In this document: positions 22,560 to 31,493 of the stretch, one piece after another | Layout of the letters: each line of letters begins with the position of its first letter | How positions within the stretch are numbered: the stretch's first letter is position 1 | Origin: a virus | Length of the DNA: 64,000 nucleotides | Reading direction: 5' to 3' (one strand) | IMG/VR virus record: IMGVR_UViG_3300032282_005862 | Span: 1 to 64,000 of that record | Translations under genes and position numbers: made by a program | Notes under the pieces: generated by a model | What the model saw: only the letters and a program-made list of their open reading frames with translations | Told to the model about the DNA's origin: nothing | The model's database searches: none

Positions 22560-22853
22560 TTAATCATTATTCTCTGCAACTTCATTTACATGATTTTTTA
22601 TTAAATTATATACTCTTATTTCCTCTGGATTAGCTTTTCTTTCAATCTTAGATAGATCATTGAATTTGTATTCTTTTAATTGATGATGCTTTAAATGATA
22701 TACTGGTTTGTTTGACAAAAAATCATTAGTAAATCTTATATATCTAAAAGGTAAATCTTCTCCTTTAATCTTATAAAGAGTTCCTAATACTGGTGGATCT
22801 TTTTGTTCTTCAAAAACTCCATCAATAAAATTTAATATTTTAATCCAGTTCAT
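22560..22853 (-). CDS. Hypothetical protein (97 aa)
   Basis: Soluble basic/aromatic protein (FRYIRFTNDFLSNKPVYHLKHHQL). No known motif. Four-base overlap with the membrane protein gene upstream. Confidence 0.65.
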   Translation of the reverse strand: MNWIKILNFIDGVFEEQKDPPVLGTLYKIKGEDLPFRYIRFTNDFLSNKPVYHLKHHQLKEYKFNDLSKIERKANPEEIRVYNLIKNHVNEVAENND

Positions 22854-23056
22854 TTCAATATACCAAAAACTTTCAACATAACTAAACAGGAAACTAACAT
22901 ACCTATAAAACTACTGCAAGTTCTAATAATTTCAAGTTTATGGTTATGATGATCAACCCATATTTCAAATGGATCTCTTAGTTTTCCTTTCGCCAAAAGT
23001 TTCTTTTTTTGTTTTTTACTTAATTTTAGACTTGCAATTTCTTTTAGACTTGCCAT
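22850..23056 (-). CDS. Small tail-anchored membrane protein (68 aa)
   Basis: Basic N-terminal half and a C-terminal hydrophobic segment (SSFIGMLVSCLVMLKVFGIL) suggest a tail-anchored inner-membrane protein. It overlaps the upstream gene by 41 bases, which is more than usual here. Confidence 0.6.
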   Translation of the reverse strand: MASLKEIASLKLSKKQKKKLLAKGKLRDPFEIWVDHHNHKLEIIRTCSSFIGMLVSCLVMLKVFGILK

Positions 23057-23228
23057 TTTTATTACCCTTTTTTGGTTTGATGTATTTCCAAATTTTACCT
23101 TCTTTATCTAAATCTACGCTCCATAGCATAACTTTATTATAAAGTTTAAATCCAAATGAATAACATATAAATGTTCTGCTTATAGTATCTCCTATAACAT
23201 ATAGGATATAAGATAAAAATATCTTCAT
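23016..23228 (-). CDS. Small membrane-linked protein (70 aa)
   Basis: Start taken at the internal ATG at 23228 (MKIFLSYILYVIGD). An N-terminal hydrophobic segment is followed by DLDKEGKIWKYIKP and a lysine-rich tail, a layout seen in small phage membrane proteins. Function unknown. Confidence 0.58.
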   Translation of the reverse strand: MKIFLSYILYVIGDTISRTFICYSFGFKLYNKVMLWSVDLDKEGKIWKYIKPKKGNKNGKSKRNCKSKIK

Positions 23229-23262
23229 ATTATATATTATATTCATTTTTTAATAAAAAACA

Positions 23263-23271
23263 AGTGTAAAT
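23263..23271 (+). promoter_or_regulatory. AGTGTAAAT late-type motif (before pseudogene)
   Basis: AGTGTAAATTTAATACAT precedes the dead start codon ATA, closely matching the sequence before the intact paralogue at 35920. Confidence 0.6.
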
Positions 23272-23280
23272 TTAATACAT

Positions 23281-23633
23281 ATATCATGTGGTACTCTACT
23301 TTCAGCTTATTATCCAGATTATCTTAAAACAATATTGATTCAAACATATTCTGGAAATGACGATGTATTTAAAGCTTGTGCTTGTGGTCTTAAAACTCCA
23401 ACTAATGATGAAGGTTGTCCTATTCTTGATGAGGATGGCAAGGTGGGGCTTTCCCATTTTGTTGCAATTCAGGAGCAGATGGAGTTGGAGATAATACAGA
23501 ATATCCTTTAAAACTTTCATTAAAACAAGCTATGCAGTTATACTGGAAAACCTGGACTTGGTTATTTTCTGGAATAGTTTCTGATACTAGTTCTTGTGGT
23601 GGCTGGACAATTAAATTTCCTTATTTAATATAA
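23281..23633 (+). pseudogene. Decayed copy of the Cys-rich late protein
   Basis: Three lesions are visible against the intact copies at 23652-24476 and 35159-35920. The start codon is ATA where the paralogue has ATG before SCxxL. A one-base frame change occurs at GTGGGG (about 23441-23446): before it the frame reads NDDVFKACACGLKTP...LDEDGK, after it FPFCCNSGADGVGDN...PLKLSLKQAMQLYW. The C-terminal half is missing. The late motif is intact. A homopolymer sequencing error could explain the frameshift but not the other two lesions. Confidence 0.8.
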
Positions 23634-23636
23634 ATA

Positions 23637-23645
23637 AGTGTAATA
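23637..23645 (+). promoter_or_regulatory. AGTGTAATA late-type motif
   Basis: AGTGTAAT begins 15 bases before the ATG at 23652. Confidence 0.65.
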
Positions 23646-23651
23646 TTATAT

Positions 23652-24476
23652 ATGCCATGCAGTTTAGAATTAAAAAATAATATTCCAAAATATATTCAAG
23701 CTATTCTTGATGAAATTCTTGCTGGAAATGATGATGCATTAAAAGCTTGTGCTTGTAATCTTAAAGTTCCAGTTGGCAATGATGGATGTCCTGTAAAAGA
23801 TGAAGATGGCAAATTTGGTATATTTCCATTTTGTTGTTCTTTGGTAGAAGAAGGGGTAGGCGATAATACTAATTATCCTTTAAAATTAACATTAAAACAA
23901 GCTATGGATTTATATTGGAATACATCAAGTTGGAATTTAGATGCTGTAGCTAATTCAGCGGGTTGTTGTACTTATAATGGAATTTTTTCTGGTGGTGAGA
24001 GATATGAATTTAATGATCTCGAAAGAGAAGCCCCTCCGAAAAAAAATTTAGTATGTTTTAATTATTTTAATTATAAGGCTGGAGCGCAAGTAACGGCTTG
24101 TTGCCCGGTGCCGGGAAATCCAGAACCTGTATGCTCTACATCAAGTTCAGAACCTATTGTTCTTACTCTTTTTGAAAATTTGGATGCAATGAGATATAAA
24201 AAAGAAGGAAACATTTATTATTTTTATCCACATTTAACTATCGCTATTGGAGTTTATGCTATATGCGCAGCTCATACAAAGTCGGCTGCATCAGAATGTC
24301 TTTCAAGTTATCTTGGCGGTCAGGATAATGGTACAGCTACGGTTAATGTAAAAATTTTAGGAAAAGCTGCGGAAGGTCCCTTAAAACTTTATCAAAAATT
24401 ATTTGTGCCCACAAACGCGCCAGGATCATGTGGTTTTAGTGGAAATGTTGGGATTAATAAATTAGAGTTTATTTAA
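23652..24476 (+). CDS. Cys-rich late protein, family member 1 (274 aa)
   Basis: Paralogue of 35159-35920 and of the pseudogene directly upstream. Shared pattern: xPCSLxxx...P.Y...ILDEILAG.D..LK.C.C.LK.P...GCP..DEDGK...FPFC, then LT.K.AM.LYW. About 18 cysteines occur, many in pairs (CC), suggesting disulphides or metal binding. It has no signal peptide and no enzyme motif. It has its own late-type promoter, and the nucleotidyltransferase-like gene follows with a TAATG overlap. Most likely a virion component, by promoter type and composition, but unproven. Confidence 0.72.
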   Translation: MPCSLELKNNIPKYIQAILDEILAGNDDALKACACNLKVPVGNDGCPVKDEDGKFGIFPFCCSLVEEGVGDNTNYPLKLTLKQAMDLYWNTSSWNLDAVANSAGCCTYNGIFSGGERYEFNDLEREAPPKKNLVCFNYFNYKAGAQVTACCPVPGNPEPVCSTSSSEPIVLTLFENLDAMRYKKEGNIYYFYPHLTIAIGVYAICAAHTKSAASECLSSYLGGQDNGTATVNVKILGKAAEGPLKLYQKLFVPTNAPGSCGFSGNVGINKLEFI

Positions 24477-24916
24477 TGTTTGATCATCAATTTATAATAA
24501 ATACTATTATAGAAAATAATGGCATTATAATCGGTGGATATATAAGAGAATGGTTGGGAAATGGAAAACCTATGGATTTTGGATGGAATGATATAGATAT
24601 ACGATGTGACGAAAATTCTAAAAAAAAAATAAAAAAAGAAATTGACGCTTTATATCCTAATTTAAAATTAGATTTTTCTCCAAGTGAATTCTCTGGATAT
24701 AGAAGTCCATATACTTGTAATCTGATACAATATGATGGTGAATTCAAAACTGTAAAATATATTGGTGAAAAAGATTATGTAAATTTAACAAAAAATAAAG
24801 AATGTATTTTTTTAAAACAAACTGGCGTAGGCAGAAAATTAAATTTTGAAAAAAGATTAATTAATGACGGCTGGAAAATTGAATTTCCTTATTTATTATT
24901 TAAATTTAAATATTGA
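24476..24916 (+). CDS. Nucleotidyltransferase-fold protein, member 1
   Basis: The N-terminus has G20-G21-YIREW and, after an insert, D39-I-D41-I. This is the GG...DxD signature of the polymerase-beta-like nucleotidyltransferase superfamily, closest in style to CCA-adding/poly(A) polymerase heads (GGxVRD...D.D). At 146 aa only the catalytic head could be present. Start overlaps the stop of the Cys-rich gene. A related protein (35938-36411) also sits beside a Cys-rich paralogue. The substrate is unknown; tRNA 3' ends are one option since tRNA-Thr follows. Confidence 0.6.
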   Translation: MFDHQFIINTIIENNGIIIGGYIREWLGNGKPMDFGWNDIDIRCDENSKKKIKKEIDALYPNLKLDFSPSEFSGYRSPYTCNLIQYDGEFKTVKYIGEKDYVNLTKNKECIFLKQTGVGRKLNFEKRLINDGWKIEFPYLLFKFKY

Positions 24917-24949
24917 TTATCTATTATATATTAAATATAATAAAAATAA

Positions 24950-25021
24950 GCCAGAATAGCACAGCGGTAGTGCAACGGTTTTGTAAACCGTAGGTCATCG
25001 GTTCGAATCCGATTTCTGGCT
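24950..25021 (+). tRNA. tRNA-Thr (anticodon TGT)
   Basis: Acceptor GCCAGAA/TTCTGGC, D-arm GCACAGCGGTAGTGC, anticodon stem ACGGT/ACCGT with loop TTTGTAA and T-arm ATCGGTTCGAATCCGAT. It reads ACA. CCA is not encoded. Confidence 0.94.
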
Positions 25022-25022
25022 C

Positions 25023-25238
25023 TTATTTTCTCTTTTTTGGAATAAAATAAACTATTGCTTCATCACCATATACTTGAAATGATTTTAATTTATAATTTTT
25101 ATTTTGTAGCATTTTATTTAATTCATTAATATATTCACTTTTCATATAAACTATAATTTTATCATTATCTTTAGAATCTATACCATATTCATCTGCAAAT
25201 TCAGAACAAATAGCCAATGCTTCGCTTAGATTACTCAC
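25023..25238 (-). CDS. Hypothetical protein (71 aa), late-type promoter
   Basis: GTG start at 25238, 15 bases after an AGTGTAAA motif. Small alpha/beta protein (KIIVYMKSEYINELNKML). It ends two bases from the convergent tRNA-Thr gene. Function unknown. Confidence 0.65.
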   Translation of the reverse strand: MSNLSEALAICSEFADEYGIDSKDNDKIIVYMKSEYINELNKMLQNKNYKLKSFQVYGDEAIVYFIPKKRK

Positions 25239-25245
25239 GTAATAG

Positions 25246-25253
25246 TTTACACT
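25246..25253 (-). promoter_or_regulatory. AGTGTAAA late-type motif
   Basis: Minus strand AGTGTAAA, 15 bases before the GTG at 25238. Confidence 0.65.
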
Positions 25254-25254
25254 A

Positions 25255-26247
25255 TTAAATTAAAGATTTATTTCCAGAGAAAATTATTTCAATATACTCA
25301 TTTAATATGTGATTTATTTGAGATCTTATAAAAGATTCCATTGCTTGTAATGTGTTAAATTTATAAAGATTATTATTTTGGAATAATTTATAAGTATGTA
25401 TTTTTTCAAGAATATCACATTTATTTATTATTAATTTATTGACTCCAGAAATTTTAATTGCGTCTATCAGTTTATTTAAATTTAGCCAATTAACTATCCT
25501 TTTTCTACCAGTTGTAGAACCAAACTCTTGACCAATTTCTATTAGCATATTTAATTCATCATCTTGCCAAAGTGATTCTGGAAATAATGGATCTACTCCA
25601 CTTTTTGTATCATAAATTTTAGCTACACCAATAATATCTCTAATTTTTTTAGGACTAAAACCTAATGAACAAGCAGAATAAGGCAAAGTTTCACTACTTG
25701 TAACATAAGGATAATCTCCATAATTTAAATCTAACCAAAAACTTTGTGCGCCTTCACATAGAATATTGCCATAGAGTTCGCCATTCCAAATATATTGTTT
25801 ATCTAAATAATTTCCTGCTAATTTGCCTATTCTTAGGGCTTTATCTGCATATGCTGGTGCAATTCCCTGTCCAGTTGTACCTAATTTTGGTTTTAAAAAT
25901 TTAAGATCATATTGAATATGTCTTTCAGTAATAATATGTGCTTTTGGACTTACTTTAATTAAAGAAGTATCAAATCCTTCTCTTTTAAGATAATCTATTT
26001 CATCAAAAAATTTATCAATATTGATAACACAATTTGGACCAATGACGCTAAGTTTATTTTGAAATACTCCACAAGGAATAATATGAGTTTTATATTTTTT
26101 ATCATTAATATAGACTGTATGACCTGCATTTGGTCCACCATTCCAACGACAAATAATATCATAATTTTTGCTAATAGCATTACTTATTTTACCTTTCCCT
26201 TCATCTCCCCAAGCTAATCCAAATATAATATCTACATTATTAACCAT
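25255..26247 (-). CDS. purA: Adenylosuccinate synthetase (short PurA type)
   Basis: It joins IMP and aspartate with GTP to make adenylosuccinate. Family marks: GDEGKGK at 14-20 with the catalytic Asp D15, NAGHT with H43, the GTTGQGIGP-like segment (GTTGQGIAP, 123-131), TTGRKR at 245-250 for aspartate binding, and NKCD at 275-278 for guanine recognition. The retained Asp and the NKxD motif argue for an IMP/GTP enzyme. PurZ, the 2-aminoadenine enzyme, would be expected to replace that Asp. At 330 aa it is about 100 residues shorter than bacterial PurA and near PurZ/archaeal length, so dGMP use cannot be fully excluded. It has a leaderless promoter. Confidence 0.88.
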   Translation of the reverse strand: MVNNVDIIFGLAWGDEGKGKISNAISKNYDIICRWNGGPNAGHTVYINDKKYKTHIIPCGVFQNKLSVIGPNCVINIDKFFDEIDYLKREGFDTSLIKVSPKAHIITERHIQYDLKFLKPKLGTTGQGIAPAYADKALRIGKLAGNYLDKQYIWNGELYGNILCEGAQSFWLDLNYGDYPYVTSSETLPYSACSLGFSPKKIRDIIGVAKIYDTKSGVDPLFPESLWQDDELNMLIEIGQEFGSTTGRKRIVNWLNLNKLIDAIKISGVNKLIINKCDILEKIHTYKLFQNNNLYKFNTLQAMESFIRSQINHILNEYIEIIFSGNKSLI

Positions 26248-26254
26248 CAGTACT

Positions 26255-26283
26255 ATAATACCTATATATTAAAATAATGTAAA
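26255..26283 (-). promoter_or_regulatory. Sigma-70-type promoter, leaderless
   Basis: Minus strand TTTACA, 17-base spacer, TATTAT, seven bases to the purA ATG at 26247. Confidence 0.75.
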
Positions 26284-26285
26284 GA

Positions 26286-26618
26286 TTATTTTTTATTTAT
26301 TAAATGTTGTTGTATAATATCAAAATTACGATCTAATTTTTGTTCTATTCTATCAAAATAATCATCAAAAGATTCTTTTGTAACATAAGTTGTGCTAATT
26401 TTTAAAGCTAAATCTGCTATTTCTTGTTGATGTTTTCTTCCTTCTAATTCCATTTCTTTTCTTAAAGTAATAAAATCACTAAAAGTCTTATCATTAATGT
26501 CTTTAACTAATTTTTCTTGCTTATCAAAAAGGGAGAAAACTCTGGTAAATAACCATCCACCTAAAAAGGATAATGCTCCTAAAATAAGATTAAAAAGTAA
26601 GGTAATATCTAAATTCAC
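26286..26618 (-). CDS. Membrane-anchored coiled-coil protein (110 aa)
   Basis: GTG start at 26618, 15 bases after an AGTGTAAA motif. One N-terminal membrane helix (LLFNLILGALSFLGGWLF) is followed by a long charged helix with heptads to the end. The shape resembles small phage membrane proteins of holin/spanin type or DUF1640-like coiled coils. The late promoter would fit lysis or virion assembly, but the role is not established. Confidence 0.65.
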   Translation of the reverse strand: MNLDITLLFNLILGALSFLGGWLFTRVFSLFDKQEKLVKDINDKTFSDFITLRKEMELEGRKHQQEIADLALKISTTYVTKESFDDYFDRIEQKLDRNFDIIQQHLINKK

Positions 26619-26625
26619 ATAGATA

Positions 26626-26633
26626 TTTACACT
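26626..26633 (-). promoter_or_regulatory. AGTGTAAA late-type motif
   Basis: Minus strand AGTGTAAA, 15 bases before the GTG at 26618. Confidence 0.65.
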
Positions 26634-26647
26634 CTATTTAATAGATA

Positions 26648-27712
26648 TTATAGCTTTAAATCACCAAAATCATCATCAGAAATATCAGTTTTCCTTGCGC
26701 CTACTTTATAACTAGAAATCTCTGTTTCTTGAGGTGCTACCTGCACTTTACTGCTATCTAGATAACTATCCAACCATCCAGATATAGGATTATCTTTTTG
26801 ATTAAAAATCTTCTTATATCCAAGACTTCTTAGCCTAGAATCACATAGCCATTTAGAATAACCATCTAATACTTCTGCATTTAAACCTAGCAGACTACCT
26901 CTACTAAATAAATATTTAGACCATTCACTTTCATTTTTAGCTGCTTGTTCATAAAAAGCGTATATCTTATCTTCACTTTTTTTAACTATACTAGTAAATC
27001 CTTCTTTATCTTCCTCTTTTAAAATTTTAAGTAAATTTTGGCTAACTGCAAAATGTAATGCTTCATCTCTTTGAATAAATTTAATGATTTTAGAATTACC
27101 TTCCATCTTACCTCTATAACCAAAATAAAAAGAACAAGCAAAAGAAACATAAAATACAAGACCTTCCATTACATTAATAGAAAGAATTGCATCAAAAATC
27201 TTTTGTTTAGGATCTTTCTTTTCATCATCACCGAGAATCTTATCAAAATTATTTCTAATCAATTCGGCGCGACTTGTAATCTCTTTATCTTCCATAATAC
27301 TATCAAAGAATTTAGTGGCATCTGGATAAACATTATTTAAAAGATAAGAATAAGAATAACTATGAATACCCTCAAATTGTGCCCAAGTATTCATACAAAT
27401 TTCAAGTTCTGGATTACTTACATAATCTTTAAGAGAATGAATGCTACGAGAAAGCATACTATCTCCTAATGTTTGAAATCTAAGATTACTATCAAATACA
27501 AATCTTTCAGTATCAGTTAAATTTTTATAATCGCTTCTATCCTTACCTAATGCTATTTCGTGAGGCCACCAAAAATTTTCATTTTGTTTCTTGAATAATT
27601 CAAAAAATATAGGATATTTAAATCTATCATATCTTTGGAGATTCAAATCTTCGCCAAGAAATAATGGTTGTTTGGTAGTATCTACATTTTTGAAATTTAA
27701 AACTGTTTTCAT
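26648..27712 (-). CDS. nrdB: Ribonucleotide reductase class Ia, beta subunit
   Basis: The di-iron/tyrosyl radical subunit. Visible ligands are D84 (TLGD), E114 and H117 with the radical tyrosine Y121 in FEGIHSYSY, a glutamate in NVMEGLVFY and the ExxH pair in RDEALHF. With NrdA, four bases upstream, it reduces ribonucleotides to deoxyribonucleotides for phage DNA synthesis. The 354-aa length fits the family. The C-terminal tail (DDFGDLKL) would dock to NrdA. Confidence 0.95.
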   Translation of the reverse strand: MKTVLNFKNVDTTKQPLFLGEDLNLQRYDRFKYPIFFELFKKQNENFWWPHEIALGKDRSDYKNLTDTERFVFDSNLRFQTLGDSMLSRSIHSLKDYVSNPELEICMNTWAQFEGIHSYSYSYLLNNVYPDATKFFDSIMEDKEITSRAELIRNNFDKILGDDEKKDPKQKIFDAILSINVMEGLVFYVSFACSFYFGYRGKMEGNSKIIKFIQRDEALHFAVSQNLLKILKEEDKEGFTSIVKKSEDKIYAFYEQAAKNESEWSKYLFSRGSLLGLNAEVLDGYSKWLCDSRLRSLGYKKIFNQKDNPISGWLDSYLDSSKVQVAPQETEISSYKVGARKTDISDDDFGDLKL

Positions 27713-27715
27713 AGA

Positions 27716-29977
27716 TTATAATTTGCAAGCTCCACTAGAGCAGTCTCTATCTTCTTTTTGATTTAAGGATTGTTCTTTATCTCCATCATCTGTATTATTA
27801 TAATATAAACTAATTAGTCCAAGACTATATGCATATATAATTTCTTTCATGACTTTTGCATCTGGAAGAATATTATTTTCATAATGGCTATAATTATAGT
27901 ATACATTAGTTGATATTGCCATGTCAATATATTTTTGAATTACTGCGTTGATTTTAAGTAATCCAGTATTATCTTTTAGATCATATGCCAATTCATAGTT
28001 CTCATCATATTTTCCAATTCCTGGAACCATAACTGGAAGTTTTCCCATTTTGCTAGTTTTATAAGTAATGAGGCTACGAATAGGCTCGACTCCATTTGTT
28101 GAGCATTGAATTACCGAACTACTCTCACAAGGCATACAAGAAGATAATGTAGAATGCCTTAATCCAAATTCTTTAATGTCTTTTCTTAATTTATCCCAAT
28201 CAAGAGATAACTTTCTTTTAACTATTTCATCTACTTTGTCTTTATATGTATCAATAGGTAAAATACCTTTAGCATATTTAGTCCTATCAAATTTTTCACA
28301 CTTACCTTTTTCTTTAGCTAATTCAACGCTACTCTCTAATAGATAGTATTGAAAATGCTCCATCCATTCATCAACTACAGATAGTGATTTATCTGAACTA
28401 TATTTTAATTCATTCTTTGCTAAGAAAGCCGCAAGATTTGTAATTCCAACTCCAAGGCTTCTTCTTTTTTTAGCAAAATTTTCAGCAGCAATATTAAAAT
28501 AATCTTGAAGCTCAATGATTTCGTCTAGAAATCTTACGATAAGATCGCAAGTCTTTTCAAGATCCTGCCAGTTTTTTATTTCTAGCATATTTACTGCCGA
28601 AAGAATACACATTCCAATTTCACCTTCTTTATCGTGATAATCATTTAATGGAATAGTTGGATGAATAACTTCTGTACAAAGATTACTCATTGTAACTTTA
28701 TCTAACCATGCTCCGTGATTGTTTGCATGATCTACATTTAGAATATAAATTCTACCAGTTTCAACTCTTTCTTTAATAATAAGAGAAAATAATTTACGAG
28801 CAGATATTTTCTTTTTAATCTTTAATTTTTTAGATTCACACTCTTTATATACTTTATCAAAGTCTTTAGTTCCCCATGCTTCGTAAAGTTCTGGAACTTC
28901 GGCATTATTAAATAGAGTAACATCTTCATCTTTTAATACTCTATCATAGAATAATTTACTCATTCCAACTGTATAATCAAGTTTGCGAACTCTATTATCA
29001 TCTGTTCCTGCATTATTTTTTAATACAACAATATCTTCAATTTCATAATGCCACCATTGAATGTTACAAGTTGCACTTCCACCTCGTAGTCCATTTTGTT
29101 GCCAAGCCTTTACGCTACTTTCATAGATTTTTAAAAATGGAATTAAACCAGTATGAACAACTTCTCCATTCTTAATAGGAGAACCAATTGCTCTAATTTT
29201 ACTTACATCAATACCAATTCCACATCTATTAGCAGTAGCCATACTAACAGCGGTAGCACTAGCTGTAATGCTATCTTTTGTATCATCTACTCCAATTAAG
29301 CAACAACTAGCATAATTTCTGCTAGATGTTCTAACTCCTGCCATTACTGGTGTTGGAAGATTAATTTTATGTTTACTAATAGCATCATAAAATTTTCTAA
29401 CATAAGAAAGTCTCGTCTCTGCTGGATATTTTGCAAAAGCATAAGCTGAAATTAAGATATAAGCGAATTGAGGCGTTTCGTAAATTTGACCAGTAGTTCT
29501 ATTCTTAATCAAATATTTATCGCAAAGCTGCTTGATTCCAGCATAAGTAAAAATAAAATCTCTATCGTGATCAATAAATTCTCCAATCTTATTTATTTCA
29601 TCTTCTGAATAGTGATTCAAAATACTTGAGTCATAAACTTTATTTTTAATATTTTGGTTTAAAAACTCTGATAATCTAGGAGCATGTTTACCTTTCCAAA
29701 CATCTTTTCTAAGTTGGTAGTTTAATAATCTTGCTGCGACATATTGATAATTTGGTTTTTCTATGGAAATTAAATTAGCTGCGCTTTCAATTAAGAGGTT
29801 ATGAATTTCTTTTGTATTAATTCCATCATGGATATTAATCTTAGCGTTAATTTCAATATCTGTTAAACTAACTCCACTATAACCATCAATTGCCCAGTTA
29901 ATTACTTTGTTTATTTTTTCTATATTAAACTTTTCTGTAGAACCATTTCTTTTTTTAACATTTGTATTTTTATTCAT
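27716..29977 (-). CDS. nrdA: Ribonucleotide reductase class Ia, alpha subunit
   Basis: Catalytic subunit. An N-terminal ATP-cone (VKKRNGSTEKF... about residues 7-90) suggests allosteric activity control. Active-site cysteines appear in YASCCLIG and NLCTEVIHP. The conserved CMPCESSSVIQCSTNGVEP segment precedes the tail, and the C-terminal pair of cysteines (CSSGACKL) would be re-reduced by thioredoxin or glutaredoxin. 753 aa is full length. The nrdB gene follows after three bases. Confidence 0.95.
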   Translation of the reverse strand: MNKNTNVKKRNGSTEKFNIEKINKVINWAIDGYSGVSLTDIEINAKINIHDGINTKEIHNLLIESAANLISIEKPNYQYVAARLLNYQLRKDVWKGKHAPRLSEFLNQNIKNKVYDSSILNHYSEDEINKIGEFIDHDRDFIFTYAGIKQLCDKYLIKNRTTGQIYETPQFAYILISAYAFAKYPAETRLSYVRKFYDAISKHKINLPTPVMAGVRTSSRNYASCCLIGVDDTKDSITASATAVSMATANRCGIGIDVSKIRAIGSPIKNGEVVHTGLIPFLKIYESSVKAWQQNGLRGGSATCNIQWWHYEIEDIVVLKNNAGTDDNRVRKLDYTVGMSKLFYDRVLKDEDVTLFNNAEVPELYEAWGTKDFDKVYKECESKKLKIKKKISARKLFSLIIKERVETGRIYILNVDHANNHGAWLDKVTMSNLCTEVIHPTIPLNDYHDKEGEIGMCILSAVNMLEIKNWQDLEKTCDLIVRFLDEIIELQDYFNIAAENFAKKRRSLGVGITNLAAFLAKNELKYSSDKSLSVVDEWMEHFQYYLLESSVELAKEKGKCEKFDRTKYAKGILPIDTYKDKVDEIVKRKLSLDWDKLRKDIKEFGLRHSTLSSCMPCESSSVIQCSTNGVEPIRSLITYKTSKMGKLPVMVPGIGKYDENYELAYDLKDNTGLLKINAVIQKYIDMAISTNVYYNYSHYENNILPDAKVMKEIIYAYSLGLISLYYNNTDDGDKEQSLNQKEDRDCSSGACKL

Positions 29978-30053
29978 AATGTAACTAGCGCAAAAACTAT
30001 ATTACATTATTTTTTAAACTAAAGAAAGAAAATTTTTAAACTTTATTAACAAT

Positions 30054-30407
30054 TCAGTCAGAATGTTTTTTTGGGTGTACTCTGCCTTTTCTTTTTTTGC
30101 TCCAATCTTCGTAATACTTTTTCTTTACTGGATCTTGACCACCATAGATTTTTTTTCTTTTTTCAGAAAGCTCTGCACTTCTATCCCAAAGATCACCAAT
30201 TGAACCTTTTTGATTTTTTGTATATTCTGCAAATTGTTTATCTGTTGCATCCGCTTTTAATGTACCTTGTGTATTAACTTCTGGAACTGTAAAAACTCTT
30301 TTCCATTCTATTCCATCTTTATCAATAAATATATGCTTATCATGCACAGATTGCACAACATCTATTGTTTCTTCAGTTTCTGGATGGATATAAGTATACA
30401 ATGGCAT
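30054..30407 (-). CDS. FmdB-like hypothetical protein (117 aa)
   Basis: Begins MPLYTYIHPETEE, like FmdB-type small zinc-ribbon proteins, but no cysteines are present, so any zinc site is lost. The C-terminal half is highly charged (EKRKKIYGGQDPVKKKYYEDWSKK...). It abuts the glycosyltransferase gene upstream. Phage proteins of this kind are usually of unknown function. Confidence 0.6.
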   Translation of the reverse strand: MPLYTYIHPETEETIDVVQSVHDKHIFIDKDGIEWKRVFTVPEVNTQGTLKADATDKQFAEYTKNQKGSIGDLWDRSAELSEKRKKIYGGQDPVKKKYYEDWSKKRKGRVHPKKHSD

Positions 30408-31493
30408 TTATTTTAAATGAGAGATTATATTTTCAACAAATTTTTCAGATGTAAATTCTTCTTGAAGTTTTAAACCTTCTTTATTAGTATTATTCTCTTT
30501 GACCTTTTCTATAGCTTCTTCACAGGCAGCGATAAATTCATTACCATCAAAATCATAAATATTGCCTTGATTAAAAGATCCACCTTTGGGAAAAAATATT
30601 CCATCATAAGCTTCTATTTTAGAATTAGGTTCTACTAGAATACTATTATTTTTATTTGCCCAAGATTTATAACCATGAGCATTCATTATAATTCCATATT
30701 TACCCATAGCAACAGAATGAAATTCTGGTAAACCCCATCCTTCTGCGCCACTCATGCCAATAATTACATTAGCACTATTTAAGTAATCATTGTAAATTTT
30801 ATTTTGCCCCATGAATGGTAAGAAATTTATATTGAAATAATTTTTACCTTCTAAGACTTGAGATAATAAAGTATTTTGATCCTCTTGTTTCATGAATGGA
30901 TTAAAAATACAGCATTGAAGTGCATATCTTTTATCATTACCAAATTTATTAGCCCAAAGTTTAATTAATTTAAGGTGATGTTTTCTTTTTTCTAGTTTAC
31001 CTACTAGATTAAAAACAATTCTATCATCTGTAAAATATGTTTTTTCTATTCTATTAAAATTATATTTATCAAATGCTAATGGAATATATTCTACATTATT
31101 ACAACCAAGACTATTGAATAGTTCGACTGTTTCTCTTGAAGAAAAAAGAACTTTATTATTATTTTTTACAATATTTAATTCTATTTTTGTTGGTTGATCT
31201 AATTCATAAAAACTAAGTAAAACTTGTTCATTCGAAAAACTTTCAAATGAACCATTCAAATGCCATAATTTAAATAATTTATTCTTTCTATTAAAGGTTT
31301 CAAGAGAAGAATTAATTGATTGTTGTAACCAATTAGCGAATTCTTGAGTTAAATCTGATTGAGTAGATAAATCAATATTACCCATAGGTAAAATACCTAC
31401 ATTAACTTTAGAATTATATAGTTCTCTAAGAATTAATGTAGATACTTGACCAAAACTTACTGAATTTATTGGTAAGTTAAACGCTAAACTCAT
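30408..31493 (-). CDS. GT-B glycosyltransferase (GT4-like)
   Basis: Two Rossmann-like halves. The C-terminal half carries VFNLVGKLEKRKHH (start of the donor domain) and GAEGWGLPEFHSVAMG (about 249-264), the E-x7-E type donor-binding motif of GT4 enzymes. It transfers a sugar from an activated donor to an unknown acceptor. It lies away from the main glycan locus, downstream of the small protein at 31490 with a four-base overlap, in a block of nucleotide metabolism genes. Target could be virion protein, host glycan or DNA. Confidence 0.8.
   Translation of the reverse strand: MSLAFNLPINSVSFGQVSTLILRELYNSKVNVGILPMGNIDLSTQSDLTQEFANWLQQSINSSLETFNRKNKLFKLWHLNGSFESFSNEQVLLSFYELDQPTKIELNIVKNNNKVLFSSRETVELFNSLGCNNVEYIPLAFDKYNFNRIEKTYFTDDRIVFNLVGKLEKRKHHLKLIKLWANKFGNDKRYALQCCIFNPFMKQEDQNTLLSQVLEGKNYFNINFLPFMGQNKIYNDYLNSANVIIGMSGAEGWGLPEFHSVAMGKYGIIMNAHGYKSWANKNNSILVEPNSKIEAYDGIFFPKGGSFNQGNIYDFDGNEFIAACEEAIEKVKENNTNKEGLKLQEEFTSEKFVENIISHLK

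Noticed and set aside
25255-26247. Calling the gene purZ (2-aminoadenine synthesis)
   Set aside because: It keeps the PurA catalytic Asp and the GTP-type NKxD motif; the length alone is not enough.
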